Below are positions 42,001-50,189 of a stretch of 64,000 bases of DNA, piece after piece. This stretch comes from Allolucifera butyrica (GTDB lineage: Bacteria; Bacillota; Negativicutes; Sporomusales; UPPP01): assembly GCF_900476375.1 (NCBI RefSeq), contig NZ_UPPP01000116.1, forward strand, positions 124,001 to 188,000, in the 5' to 3' direction. A model generated the notes under the pieces. That model saw only the letters and a program-made list of their open reading frames with translations, had not been told where the DNA came from and did not search any database. The translations under genes were made by a program, and so were the position numbers. Positions within the stretch are counted from its first letter, which is position 1. Every line of letters starts with the position of its first letter.

Positions 42001-42143
42001 AGCCGCTTGGGGTAGCGGTAGTTGGAGGGCTGATATTCTCCCAGTTTTTAACTCTTTATGTAACACCGGTGTTTTATGTGTGGTTTGATCAAATGCAGCA
42101 AAAGCTGGCCAAAAAACGGGAAAATCTTTCACCGCAAGGGTGA
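39048..42143 (+). CDS. RND multidrug transporter (MdtB/MuxB-like)
   Basis: The 1031-residue inner-membrane pump has 12 helices: one at the N-terminus (PVMTILIVVSLLFFGVVSYR), five around 335-480, one near 535 and five around 850-1015, with two large periplasmic loops. The helix-4 motif AAGFVVDDAVVVMENI carries the paired aspartates that move protons. It is closest to the MdtBC/MuxBC branch, but only one pump gene is present, so it should act as a homotrimer. Likely substrates are drugs, detergents or bile-like compounds. GTG start, coupled to the adaptor gene; a strong terminator follows. Confidence 0.88.
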   Translation: MNISAIWIRRPVMTILIVVSLLFFGVVSYRQLPVDFLPNVDYPTIQVKASLPGASPETMASSVALPLEKQFSTIDGVDSMSSSNTTGSTTITITFSLSRNIDSAAQDVSSAISAAQKRLPANMPSPPSYVKTNPAEQPIMYYVFTSKTMTMPQVQDYVETSVLPALSSVEGVSQAQIFGSQRYAVRLRMDPDRMAARNVGIDEVTTALEKGNVNLPGGTLSGPSIAYSVDSTGQLMKATDYNKLVVSYRNGNPIRIQDIGQATDSTENEFMHRSLITSKGRSDGVFVAISKQPGANAVQIAKDVRNKMAMVQGAIPKGINVTLLYDRSQFIQASVKDVQLTLLLTIFLVIAVVFTFLGSLRATLIPGITVPLSLVGTFAVMKLAGFSLNNISLMSLTLAAGFVVDDAVVVMENIVRRVEAGETPREAAFAGSREIGFTVLSMTLSLVVVFVPILFMSGIVGRLFNEFAVSITAAILLSGFISLTLTPMMCAYILKHRNGKTQAGRFVRVSERVFERAIRFYGRTLALSLAHPRKVLAFTLSVFLLAGFLFTRIDKGFIPSQDMDMFIIRTQGNDRSSFDYLASHQRELDRIIAKEPDIKGALSVVGTPTYNKGFMFVTLKDRAERKESVDQIIARLRPEINSIPGLRAFPYNPPPITIGSRQTFGVGQYTLTSPDLNLLAKAAAAMENRMRTLPGLTDVNSSLELRTPKIILDIDRDKASALGLTADQIQDALYSSYADRLVTTIYTPSNEYDVYLDLGKSFQSDPSVLSRLYVKAASGTLVPLSTITKQREVLSSLSVNHSGQLPAATITYNLKPGYALGTAADEIRSAAQKILPAGVTGFFEGNTSAFQSSFANMGFLLFVTIFIIYVVLGILYESFIHPVTILTALPLAGAGALIFLMLFHMELDIYSYVGIIMLVGIVKKNGIMMIDFALELAKKKGLSSRDSIYEACQIRFRPIMMTTMAAVFGTLPIALGFGTGGESRQPLGVAVVGGLIFSQFLTLYVTPVFYVWFDQMQQKLAKKRENLSPQG

Positions 42144-42145
42144 TA

Positions 42146-42184
42146 AAAGGCTCAACCGGCGGCTATTGCCGGTTGAGCCTTTTA
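42146..42184. terminator. Terminator between RND and wzi-like genes
   Basis: AAAGGCTCAACCGGC and GCCGGTTGAGCCTTT pair over 15 bp. It serves both convergent genes. Confidence 0.85.
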
Positions 42185-42187
42185 ATT

Positions 42188-43759
42188 TTAGTAGTACCGG
42201 GTCAGGCGGATGCCGGCCAGGTAATCCCGGTCTTTGTTGCCGGCGACGAAGGCGGAGTTTTGTATTTTTGCTGCTCCCAGGACCAAGTCGGCGTAGGTAT
42301 CTTTGTCCACTTTCTGCCGCCAGGACAGCCAGAGCGACGTGATGATCTCAGGCGTATTGCCGGTAAATTGTTGGGATACCCGTTCCAGGTTCACCGCCAG
42401 TTGGGAGCCGTTGGCGCTGTAATGAGTAAATTTGCCGTAATAGCGATAGGCATTGTTGCCGATGGCATCACCGAGAATGTTGTCCTGGAATGTATAGCCC
42501 GATGTATAGGCCCAATGGTTGTACCAGGTATTTCGTGTATGGGCCCATTCGAAATGGGCATCCCAGTCGCCGCTGGCTGAAAGCCGGGGAATATATATAC
42601 CCAGCAGTTCCCCCATGTCGGAAGGCAAGGGAATGACTTTCAGTACCGGGACCTGATCTTCGCCGTAGAATTCCCCGTAAAGCTGAATATCGTTGAATTG
42701 CGGCAGGCGCCAGCGAAAATCACCGCCGGCGATGCTATCCCATTTATCGGCGCCGGCGCTGGCGGCATTTTTGCCGGTAATCAAATGCCAGTAGTCACTG
42801 CTCTGCAGCATGCGCCCCTGACCGCCGACGATAGCAGTGCCGGCAAGGGCAAAGGTAAAATTGGGATTGGGGGTAAAGTCCATGCGCAGGCCGGCAAAGG
42901 AGGGATAGTTTACATCGCTGCGGTGATTTTCCAGTACGGAATAAATGAACGTGGTATTGGTGGCCCCGAGAAACTTGAAGAAACCGCCGATTTGGTGCGG
43001 TTCCAGATTGGAAAGTTTAATCATGGTCAGCGGTGCGGCATTGTTAGTGAGCAAAAGGCTGCCATGCTCGCCCTGCCCCCACCAGAGAGAATCCTTGCCG
43101 ATCTGAATTGCCATATTATTAATATGGGTTGTCAGATAGGCGGAATCCAGCGTGATCTGGGTTGATTCCAGGTCGTCGTAACTGACTCGCGGTGTGAGGC
43201 TCAATACGGTATCATCCTGGATTTTTCCCTCCAGGCGGAAGGAAAGGTCCGTGTTGAAGTCCGGGGCATAGCGGTAGCCGTTATTGTATACATTAAGAGG
43301 TTGATAGGTTGATTTTGTTTTTTGCTGCGGTAATGTTTGACCGTGGTAGTAGTTTTCTCCCAGGGAAATTTCTTGCAAGCGAACGCCGTTTTTAGCAGGC
43401 TGCCGGTTGAGTATATTCAGTTCGGGAGCAAATTCCTTCCGCAGCTCTTGCAGCATGGACGCGGCATACGGCGGAAGAGTCGCGCCGCTGGTATCGGTCA
43501 GAATGGTTTGCAGCCACTTGGCAACCTGCATCCGGGTGTATGGTTTGGTACCTGTCGGCAAATTGGTGGTATAGCCAAGACCGGACAATTTTTCCAGGTC
43601 ATCGTAAACGTAACTGCCGGCGGGAACATTGGCAGAAACTTGCTGCGCATAGGTTAAATACGGCGGGTCGGCGGCCAAAACTGATGCTGGAAGCCCTGGC
43701 CCGGACCATATGATGAGCCCTATGGCAATTGAAATTTTTGTAAAAACTTTGTATTTCAT
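42188..43759 (-). CDS. Wzi-like capsule assembly barrel with SLH-like N-terminus
   Basis: The 523-residue protein has a signal peptide (cleavage after LAA near 30). A segment about 40-85 (VPAGSYVYDDLEKLSGLGYT, then KPYTRMQVAKWLQ) has the shape of an SLH domain. The rest has many amphipathic strands with a Wzi pattern (NMAIQIGKDSLWWGQGEHGS, LSNLEPHQIGGFFKFLGA, and an aromatic C-terminus LTRYY). E. coli Wzi is an outer-membrane lectin that helps hold capsule at the surface. SLH domains link OmpM porins to peptidoglycan in Negativicutes, so this looks like a tethered Wzi. ATAGGAGGACTTAGG precedes the ATG. It is divergent from the polysaccharide operon. Confidence 0.75.
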   Translation of the reverse strand: MKYKVFTKISIAIGLIIWSGPGLPASVLAADPPYLTYAQQVSANVPAGSYVYDDLEKLSGLGYTTNLPTGTKPYTRMQVAKWLQTILTDTSGATLPPYAASMLQELRKEFAPELNILNRQPAKNGVRLQEISLGENYYHGQTLPQQKTKSTYQPLNVYNNGYRYAPDFNTDLSFRLEGKIQDDTVLSLTPRVSYDDLESTQITLDSAYLTTHINNMAIQIGKDSLWWGQGEHGSLLLTNNAAPLTMIKLSNLEPHQIGGFFKFLGATNTTFIYSVLENHRSDVNYPSFAGLRMDFTPNPNFTFALAGTAIVGGQGRMLQSSDYWHLITGKNAASAGADKWDSIAGGDFRWRLPQFNDIQLYGEFYGEDQVPVLKVIPLPSDMGELLGIYIPRLSASGDWDAHFEWAHTRNTWYNHWAYTSGYTFQDNILGDAIGNNAYRYYGKFTHYSANGSQLAVNLERVSQQFTGNTPEIITSLWLSWRQKVDKDTYADLVLGAAKIQNSAFVAGNKDRDYLAGIRLTRYY

Positions 43760-43909
43760 CCTAAGTCCTCCTATAAATCACAATGATATGTAAAACTTTT
43801 ACATTTATGTTAAATAATCCTCCTTTTGTTATTTGAAATAATTTACAACCAGTTGCGGCAATGTGATAAAATAAAACCATAATTTTACAGGTGAAAGGTG
43901 AAACTTTTT

Positions 43910-44704
43910 ATGATTGATATGCACTGCCATCTATTGCCGCAAATGGACGACGGGGCCAAGAGCCTGCCAGTGTCTCTGGAAATGGCCAAGATAGCTGCTG
44001 ATAACGGCACAACGGCAATTATTGCCAGCCCACACATGATTGCCGGTGAATGGACGCCGGAGTGGGAAAAAATACTTGTCCATTGTAAAAGGCTGCAGGA
44101 AGCCTGCAGGGAGCGGCAGATTGATCTTGCCATTTATCCAGGCGCCGAGGTTGCCATAAGTATGGACGTATTTGATTATCTCGAACCGGCCTGGTATTGT
44201 CTTAACGGGGGACGGTATATGCTGGTTGAACTTCCTTTTTGGGAAATCCCTGCTTTTGCCGAAGAGTTTTTCTTCCGGCTGCAGACTAGGGGAATTACGC
44301 CGATCTTAGCGCACCCGGAGCGTTATCCTGATGTAATCAGGGAACCAGGACGCTTAATCGACTGGGTCAATAACGGGATATTGCTGCAGATAAACAGCTC
44401 CAGCCTTACCGGACTTATGGGAGAGAAAGTGCAGCGAACAGCCCAAGTGCTGCTGATGAGTCATTTAGTACACTTTCTCGGATCGGACGCTCATGGTGTC
44501 GGGAAGCGGCATCCCAATCTGAGGCAAGCAGCGGCTATCGTGGAAAAGATTAGCGGGAAAGAACAGGCTAATAGGATTCTGGTTGTAAACCCGGCAAAAG
44601 TGATTGCAAACCAGGCTTGGATTTTATGTGAACGGATAAATAAGTTGAATTATCCGTCTCAACCTGGTTTTTGGGGCCGTTTATTACAAATTTGTCAATT
44701 TTAA
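43910..44704 (+). CDS. CpsB/YwqE-type tyrosine phosphatase (PHP family)
   Basis: The 264-residue protein begins MIDMHCHLLPQMDDGAKSL, the metal-binding HxH start of PHP-type phosphatases, followed by ASPHM, GAEVAIS, ILAHPERYPD and FLGSDAHGV, all expected. These enzymes dephosphorylate the tyrosine-rich tail of the capsule kinase (here 47361) and so set polymer length and output. A GTG at 43898 is an alternative start. It is separated from the main operon by a terminator and a long leader, so its expression may be set independently. Confidence 0.85.
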   Translation: MIDMHCHLLPQMDDGAKSLPVSLEMAKIAADNGTTAIIASPHMIAGEWTPEWEKILVHCKRLQEACRERQIDLAIYPGAEVAISMDVFDYLEPAWYCLNGGRYMLVELPFWEIPAFAEEFFFRLQTRGITPILAHPERYPDVIREPGRLIDWVNNGILLQINSSSLTGLMGEKVQRTAQVLLMSHLVHFLGSDAHGVGKRHPNLRQAAAIVEKISGKEQANRILVVNPAKVIANQAWILCERINKLNYPSQPGFWGRLLQICQF

Positions 44705-44738
44705 AATAGAGCAGCTTCTAATACTTTCCTTTCATTTT

Positions 44739-44762
44739 AAGACCCTTTGGGTCTTTTTTTTC
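44739..44762 (+). terminator. Terminator after the phosphatase gene
   Basis: AAGACCC-TTT-GGGTCTT followed by TTTTT. Confidence 0.8.
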
Positions 44763-45029
44763 ATTTTGCCACAAAAAAGTTACAGAAAAAAACTTATCAT
44801 CCATATTTTGTTATATTTTTGTAACAATTTGGAAGTATAGTATACGTAATAACAGAAAGTATTTTATAGATATGTCGAAGCCGACCGGAAAATTATGATT
44901 GGAATCAGAAAATGAATGATTTTTTTTCTTTACTTTTAAATGGTAAAAATTTACAATTACCTGAGATATATGACTCTCCCAGACATAGTAAGCTTGTTGA
45001 CAGGAGAAATTTTGTTGAATAGGAGGCTG

Positions 45030-45110
45030 ATGTTGCAATATTCAGAATTTAGTTGGGGAGGAATGGACAAAATGGCGGAACTCTCCCGCGATTATTATCC
45101 TGTTGGGTAA
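45030..45110 (+). CDS. 26-residue frame in the polysaccharide operon leader
   Basis: TAGGAGG stands a few bases before ATG 45030, opening MLQYSEFSWGGMDKMAELS and RDYYPVG before TAA. It lies in the roughly 400-base gap between the phosphatase terminator and the Wza-like gene, about 70 bases before that gene. A ribosome site this good in front of so short a frame suggests a leader peptide or a small regulatory protein. No known family. The rest of 44763-45029 is AT-rich leader in which I see no other gene. Confidence 0.45.
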   Translation: MLQYSEFSWGGMDKMAELSRDYYPVG

Positions 45111-45181
45111 AATGAGACAACGAAAAATAGCAATCAGGTTAAAGTTTGTTTTTTTACGAATAAGTCATGGAGGAGTTTGTA

Positions 45182-45838
45182 ATGAAAAAACTCATTGCAA
45201 TTGTTATTTTGTTTTTGGCGATAGCCGCACTGGGAGATCACCGGCTCTCAGCTGCGGAATACCGGATTGAACCGGGGGATGTCCTAATGATTAACGTTTT
45301 GGGTCATAATGAAATTTTAGCTGCCGGCGGGAACCAGCAAGGGGAAGAGTTGGTTGTCCGGCCGGACGGTAAGATTTCTCTGCCGTGGATGGGGGATGTA
45401 CAGGCAAGCGGGATTTCGGTGCTGGCTTTAACGAGTGCTATTCGTCAGGGACTCGGTGAATATATTGTGAATCCGGTTGTATCTGTAAATGTTGTTAAAT
45501 TCCATACGACCCGGATCTATGTTTTGGGTGAGGTAACCAGACCGGGTATGTACGAACTGGAAAAACAGCATAACCTGCTTGACGCTATCGGCATCGCCGG
45601 CAGTTATACCAAAGATGCCGCTAAAAAACATATTTTTATAATCCATAAGGGGCATACGGATAAGCCGGCCGAAGTAAATTTGCTGCGGCTTTTGGAAAAG
45701 GGGGATATGTCGCAAAATATTGCGCTCTCCGAAGGCGATGTTGTGTATGTAACCAACAACCACCGGATTGATTTTGCCCGGGATATTCTGCCGTGGGTTA
45801 CGGCTGCCTATCAGGTTCACTATATAGACAATAACTAA
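45182..45838 (+). CDS. Wza-like polysaccharide export protein
   Basis: The 218-residue protein has a signal peptide (LIAIVILFLAIAALG, cleavage after SAA near 25), the poly-export domain (YRIEPGDVLMINVLGHNEI and VRPDGKISLPWMGDVQASGI) and one SLBB domain (TRIYVLGEVTRPGMYELEKQHNLLDAI). It lacks the extra domains and the lipobox of E. coli Wza, which is common outside Proteobacteria. It should form a periplasmic or outer-membrane exit ring working with the Wzz protein next in line. GGAGGAG precedes ATG 45182; it heads the main operon. Confidence 0.85.
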   Translation: MKKLIAIVILFLAIAALGDHRLSAAEYRIEPGDVLMINVLGHNEILAAGGNQQGEELVVRPDGKISLPWMGDVQASGISVLALTSAIRQGLGEYIVNPVVSVNVVKFHTTRIYVLGEVTRPGMYELEKQHNLLDAIGIAGSYTKDAAKKHIFIIHKGHTDKPAEVNLLRLLEKGDMSQNIALSEGDVVYVTNNHRIDFARDILPWVTAAYQVHYIDNN

Positions 45839-45870
45839 GGTCTTAGCACTTTTTTTACGGAGGATTGGGA

Positions 45871-47364
45871 ATGGATGAGACAACGATTGATTTGCGCGAG
45901 ATTATCCAAATAATAAAAAAGCGGCGCGTATATATTGCAAAGATTTGCATTTTGTTTACGTTGGTTGCACTTATAGCAAGTTTTATTATTCCGCCTACTT
46001 ATCAGGGTGAGGTATTACTACGGGTTAAGCAGCCCCAAGGACTGGCGGATTCTCTCCTGGCAAGTCTCCCCATGGATAATCCCTTGGCTACCAGGCAGCT
46101 TATGATGACTTATGCGGAAATATTAACAAGCCGTACTGTGGTGCAGGAATTAATTGATACAACCCAGTCGGCTAAAAACAAAAGCGATATACCGACTTAT
46201 GAGGATATGTTGAAGCGAATTAGAACGCAGGAAGTAAAAGATACGGAAATACTGAAGGTGGATGTTTTGGCTCCCTCCCCGGAAGAAGCGAAACGGGTAG
46301 CCAATACCCTGACGCAAATTTTTTTGAACCGTATTACGATGCTGGTCCGTTCGGAACAAAAAATTGTCCGGGAGTTCATCGGCCAGCGGTTGAATGATTC
46401 GAAAAAGGAATTGAGCCAGGCCGAGGATTCCTTAGAGGAATACAAACAACGGGAGAAAATCTATGAACCGCAAGAAGAGGGCAAGGCGCTGATTGATAAG
46501 CTGGCGGCGATTGACAAGCTATCTGCCGACAATCGGGTGTCTCTCGCGGCCTCCGGGGCGAATCTGGCCAGTGTCAATCAACAGCTTGGCGAGGAAAAGG
46601 CAGGGTTTGTCGCTGACAATCCGCTGATTCAGCAATACAAAGCCAAGTTGGCGGAACTGGAAGTAGAGCGGGTTGGGCTGCTGCAAGAGTACACGGAAAA
46701 AAACCCCAGGGTTTTGGCCGTTCAAGCGGGTATTGACGATACGAAAAGCCGGCTGAATGACGAAGTTGCCAAAGTGATAAGCGCTGAGGCTCCTTCTATG
46801 AACCCGATCCATTTAGGACTGCTGCAGGCAAAAATGCAGTCAGAAGCGGAAATTGGCGCCTTTACGGCGCAAAAACAGGCAATAGATAAGATTTTAGCGG
46901 AAAATCAAGGAATCGTTGAGCAACTGCCAGCCAAGCAAAAAGGCTTGGTAAAAGTGATGCGGAATGCCAATGTGGCTCAGGAAATATACATCATGCTGGC
47001 TAAGCGGTATGAGGAAGCAAGGATCAGTGAAGTCCAGGAACCAACCGATGTTCAGGTGGTTGATGCCGCAGTAACGCCGGAAAAACCCGTAACACCGCGC
47101 AAGGTTCTGAATACGGTGGTAGGCTTCGTTTTAGGATTGTTTTTCGGTATCGGCCGGGCCTTCTTAAAGGAGTATCTGAACCGGTCAATCTGTACTGCGA
47201 AAGATGTACAGTTATTTTTGAACTTGCCTGTTCTGGGCAGTATTCCCGATTTTAACCGGGATGCTGCACCACGCCGGAAGAAGGGAATGTTTAACTGGCT
47301 TAAAGGCATCCTTGCCAGGAAAAAGCAGCTTGCCCGTCAAGCTGGAAAAGAGGTCTCCCCATGA
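45871..47364 (+). CDS. Wzz/GumC-type chain-length protein
   Basis: The 497-residue inner-membrane protein has an N-terminal helix (IAKICILFTLVALIASFIIPP), a long periplasmic coiled coil (about 160-380), and a C-terminal helix (TVVGFVLGLFFGIGRAFL) with a short cytoplasmic tail. The proline-rich EKPVTPRKVLN before the second helix is typical of polysaccharide co-polymerases. It partners the separate kinase encoded next (4-base overlap), the split arrangement of Gram-positive CpsC-CpsD, but with a large Gram-negative-style periplasmic domain. It controls polymer length and contacts the Wza exit ring. Confidence 0.87.
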   Translation: MDETTIDLREIIQIIKKRRVYIAKICILFTLVALIASFIIPPTYQGEVLLRVKQPQGLADSLLASLPMDNPLATRQLMMTYAEILTSRTVVQELIDTTQSAKNKSDIPTYEDMLKRIRTQEVKDTEILKVDVLAPSPEEAKRVANTLTQIFLNRITMLVRSEQKIVREFIGQRLNDSKKELSQAEDSLEEYKQREKIYEPQEEGKALIDKLAAIDKLSADNRVSLAASGANLASVNQQLGEEKAGFVADNPLIQQYKAKLAELEVERVGLLQEYTEKNPRVLAVQAGIDDTKSRLNDEVAKVISAEAPSMNPIHLGLLQAKMQSEAEIGAFTAQKQAIDKILAENQGIVEQLPAKQKGLVKVMRNANVAQEIYIMLAKRYEEARISEVQEPTDVQVVDAAVTPEKPVTPRKVLNTVVGFVLGLFFGIGRAFLKEYLNRSICTAKDVQLFLNLPVLGSIPDFNRDAAPRRKKGMFNWLKGILARKKQLARQAGKEVSP

Positions 47365-48071
47365 ACCCAAATTATAAACTGATTGTGCACGAAGACATTA
47401 AGTCGCCGGTTTCCGAGGCGTACCGGACACTGCGAACCAATCTTCGCTTTGCGAAGGCTGATGCGTTGAACCTAATCATGTTTACAAGTACTGGCCCGGG
47501 TGAGGGCAAATCGCTTACTGCGGCCAATACAGCCGTAGCGATGGCGCAGACGGGGAAAAAGGCCATTGTTATTGATTGCGATCTCCGCAAACCAGTGCAA
47601 CATCGTATTTTCGGCAAAGAAAATCTTGGGGTAACTAATATTTTAGTCGAAGGCGGGAAGATGGCCGAGTTACTCCAAGAAACTCCTATACCAAATTTGT
47701 ATTTATTGCCGAGCGGACCGAATCCGCCCAATCCATCGGAACTTCTTGGCTCCGCCAAAATGCTGAACATTTTGACAGAAGCAAAAAAACTGGCTGATAT
47801 CGTAATTATTGATGCGCCGCCGACGATTGCCGTGACGGACGCCTGTGTGCTGGCAACCAATGTGGATGGCATCGTATTGGTAGTTGGCGCGGGAATGACC
47901 CGGCCAGAAATGGCGAAACAGGCATTAAGCCTCCTGATGCAAGCCAATGGCTGTGTTTTGGGGGTTGTCCTGAACCGGGTTGAGATTGAAGCCGGGGATG
48001 CCTACTATTATTACTATTATAGCGATGGCCATACTGGATCTAAACAAGCCGGAAAAAAAAATAGGATATGA
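47361..48071 (+). CDS. Capsule tyrosine autokinase (BY-kinase, CpsD/YwqD-like)
   Basis: The 236-residue cytosolic BY-kinase has Walker A STGPGEGKS (43-51), Walker A' IVIDCDLRKP and Walker B IVIIDAPP. The tail contains six consecutive tyrosines (Y215-Y220), the autophosphorylation cluster. It should cycle between phosphorylated and free forms with the Wzz protein as activator and the PHP phosphatase (43910) as eraser. It begins inside the Wzz stop codon. The length is normal for the split type. Confidence 0.88.
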   Translation: MNPNYKLIVHEDIKSPVSEAYRTLRTNLRFAKADALNLIMFTSTGPGEGKSLTAANTAVAMAQTGKKAIVIDCDLRKPVQHRIFGKENLGVTNILVEGGKMAELLQETPIPNLYLLPSGPNPPNPSELLGSAKMLNILTEAKKLADIVIIDAPPTIAVTDACVLATNVDGIVLVVGAGMTRPEMAKQALSLLMQANGCVLGVVLNRVEIEAGDAYYYYYYSDGHTGSKQAGKKNRI

Positions 48072-48072
48072 G

Positions 48073-49464
48073 ATGGTGATGAAAATGAATTTACGGGCTA
48101 AATTTCCCAGAACGTTCAAATTCCTCTTATTATTAGGGGATTTGTTCTGGATTTGTTTTGGCGCCTACCTGCCATTTCTACTGTTACTAGATCAGCAAAC
48201 TTTAAGCAGGGACCTTTCTATCTATTATGAAATATTGCCATTACTACTCATTAGTTCAGGCATTCTGCTGAATATTAACAACATGCTTTCATTGGTACGG
48301 AAAGAGTTTGGACAAATATTTGTTGGTTTATTAGTATTTGTTTTTGAGCTGTATATCGTGGTAATGGCGAGCAACTTTTTCTTTCGCTTCTTTACTTATC
48401 CTCGCAGTGTATTATTGATGGCGATGCTTTTACAGTATATCCTGCTGGCTGGCTGGAATTTTTTCTGCTGGCGGCTGGAAAAAAAATGTGTTGTGCCGAA
48501 AAATGTTCTGATTGTGGGCAATGACGACCTGTGCGAGGCGGTCATTTCCCGGATTCGCATGCTAACCAGTTTAAACTATCATACCAAGTTTACCTGTGAA
48601 AAATTTTCGCATATGGTGACAGAGAGAAGCAACGACTTAATCGATCTGATCATCGTAATGCCCGGAGTTGAATTGAAGAGCAAAGACGAGATCCTGCATT
48701 ATTGTCAGGCCCGTGGTAAACAAGTCATGCTTGTGCCGGATGTCTATGAACTGTTTTGTTATGGCATTGAACTGGACCAAATCGATGATATCCCGGTTTT
48801 TCGCGCCAAATATTTAAAGCCTACCTTCGAACGCAGAGTCGTAAAGCGTGGCTTTGATCTGCTCGTAGCCGGAATCGGGCTGTTAATCCTATGGCCGCTG
48901 TTTCTTGCCGCCGCTTTGGCTGTGAAAGCCACTAGCAGAGGCCCCGTATTGTACTCTCAAATCAGAGTTGGGCGGGATGAAGAGGAATTCAGAGTGTACA
49001 AGTTTCGCTCCATGGTGCAGAACGCCGAGGCGACGACCGGTCCGGTACTGGCAGCTAAAAATGACACCCGGATTACTCCGGTAGGCCGGTTTTTGCGGGC
49101 GACCCGCCTGGATGAATTGCCGCAGCTTTTTAACGTAATCAAAGGGGATATGAGCATTGTCGGTCCCCGGCCGGAACGACCAGTTTTTGTTGAGCAGTTT
49201 AAAAAGGAGATTCCCGGTTATGGCTACCGCCATAATGTGAAACCCGGTATTACCGGTATGGCCCAGGTTTATGGCAAGTATAATACAACGGCCCGCGATA
49301 AGCTGATTTATGATCTGATTTATATCCAAAACTGCTCTGTAATCACGGATTTGACTTTGATTATCCAAACCATCCGGGTTTTGGTTACGAAAAGCAGTAC
49401 TGCGGGAGTTGAGAATAATCATGGCACGGTTCAAGTGGGTGAATACCAGGTCCACCGGTTGTAA
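48073..49464 (+). CDS. Initiating undecaprenyl-phosphate sugar transferase
   Basis: The 463-residue protein has four or five N-terminal helices (about 10-125), a Rossmann-like middle region, another helix (LLVAGIGLLILWPLFLAAAL) and the C-terminal catalytic domain of polyprenyl-phosphate hexose-1-phosphate transferases: KFRSMVQNAE, RVGRFLRATRLDELPQL-like stretch, GPRPERPVF and KPGITGMAQV. WbaP/CpsE-type enzymes load the first sugar on undecaprenyl phosphate. Several in-frame ATGs (48073, 48079, 48085) are possible starts. It begins two bases after the kinase gene. Confidence 0.87.
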   Translation: MVMKMNLRAKFPRTFKFLLLLGDLFWICFGAYLPFLLLLDQQTLSRDLSIYYEILPLLLISSGILLNINNMLSLVRKEFGQIFVGLLVFVFELYIVVMASNFFFRFFTYPRSVLLMAMLLQYILLAGWNFFCWRLEKKCVVPKNVLIVGNDDLCEAVISRIRMLTSLNYHTKFTCEKFSHMVTERSNDLIDLIIVMPGVELKSKDEILHYCQARGKQVMLVPDVYELFCYGIELDQIDDIPVFRAKYLKPTFERRVVKRGFDLLVAGIGLLILWPLFLAAALAVKATSRGPVLYSQIRVGRDEEEFRVYKFRSMVQNAEATTGPVLAAKNDTRITPVGRFLRATRLDELPQLFNVIKGDMSIVGPRPERPVFVEQFKKEIPGYGYRHNVKPGITGMAQVYGKYNTTARDKLIYDLIYIQNCSVITDLTLIIQTIRVLVTKSSTAGVENNHGTVQVGEYQVHRL

Positions 49465-49494
49465 CGGATGAATTCTTTTCGATGCGAGGTGACT

Positions 49495-50187
49495 ATGCTG
49501 GAAACAGTTAAGAAACAAAGAAATGTAGAAATAAAGATCCAGGCTGTAAGAGACAAACTGCGTGATTTTGGTGTATGGTATACTGCCCTGTTTTGTTTAC
49601 GCAAGATCTTTTTTGCGCTTTATAAATATAAATTTAAGGCTTGCGGCGGTTTGTTTATCAGAGGGTCTTATTTTATCCGCGGTTATTCGAATATAGAAAT
49701 CGGTCAAAACTTTACGGCCGGGACCGGCTTACGAATAGAGGCAATTTCCTGTTACGGGGAGCAGCTCTTTAATCCCGGTATTGAAATCGGTAACAATGTA
49801 ACATTGCAGGATTATGTTCATATTGGCTGTATCAACCGGATTGTAATTGAAGATGATGTTTTAATCGCCGGTAAGGTTTTTATTACAGACCATAATCACG
49901 GCTATTACGGGGATGAACAGGTGCGCTATCATGAGTCGCCGGATATTCCGCCGGCTGACAGAAGGCTTACTAGAGGTGATTTTGTAGCGATCGGGCCGAA
50001 TGTTTGGATCGGCGAAGCAGTAACAATTCTGCCCGGAACAACTATTGGACGGGGGAGTATTATCGGTGCTAATTCGGTTGTCTGCGGAAATATTCCGCCC
50101 TATTCGGTTGTTGCCGGCGTACCGGGACGTGTTATCCGGCAATACGATTTCAGCCAGGAACGGTGGATGCGGGTGAAGGAGCATTGA
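49495..50187 (+). CDS. Hexapeptide-repeat acyltransferase
   Basis: The 230-residue cytosolic enzyme has a left-handed beta-helix of hexapeptide repeats (IEIGNNVTLQDYVHIG, VLIAGKVFITDHNHGYYG, VAIGPNVWIGEAVTILPG, IGRGSIIGANSVVCGNIPP). DHNHGY with its catalytic histidine and the final VVAGVPGRVIR are typical of the Maa/NodL/WbbJ O-acetyltransferases. It should acetylate a sugar of the repeat unit. GAGGTGACT precedes ATG 49495; an upstream in-frame ATG at 49468 is poorly placed. It sits between the initiating transferase and the flippase. Confidence 0.85.
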   Translation: MLETVKKQRNVEIKIQAVRDKLRDFGVWYTALFCLRKIFFALYKYKFKACGGLFIRGSYFIRGYSNIEIGQNFTAGTGLRIEAISCYGEQLFNPGIEIGNNVTLQDYVHIGCINRIVIEDDVLIAGKVFITDHNHGYYGDEQVRYHESPDIPPADRRLTRGDFVAIGPNVWIGEAVTILPGTTIGRGSIIGANSVVCGNIPPYSVVAGVPGRVIRQYDFSQERWMRVKEH

Positions 50188-50189
50188 AT

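Noticed and set aside
44810..44860. Possible promoter TTGTAA...TATAGT before the polysaccharide operon
   Set aside because: Spacing between the two elements is about 11 bases, too short; no convincing promoter could be fixed in this AT-rich stretch.
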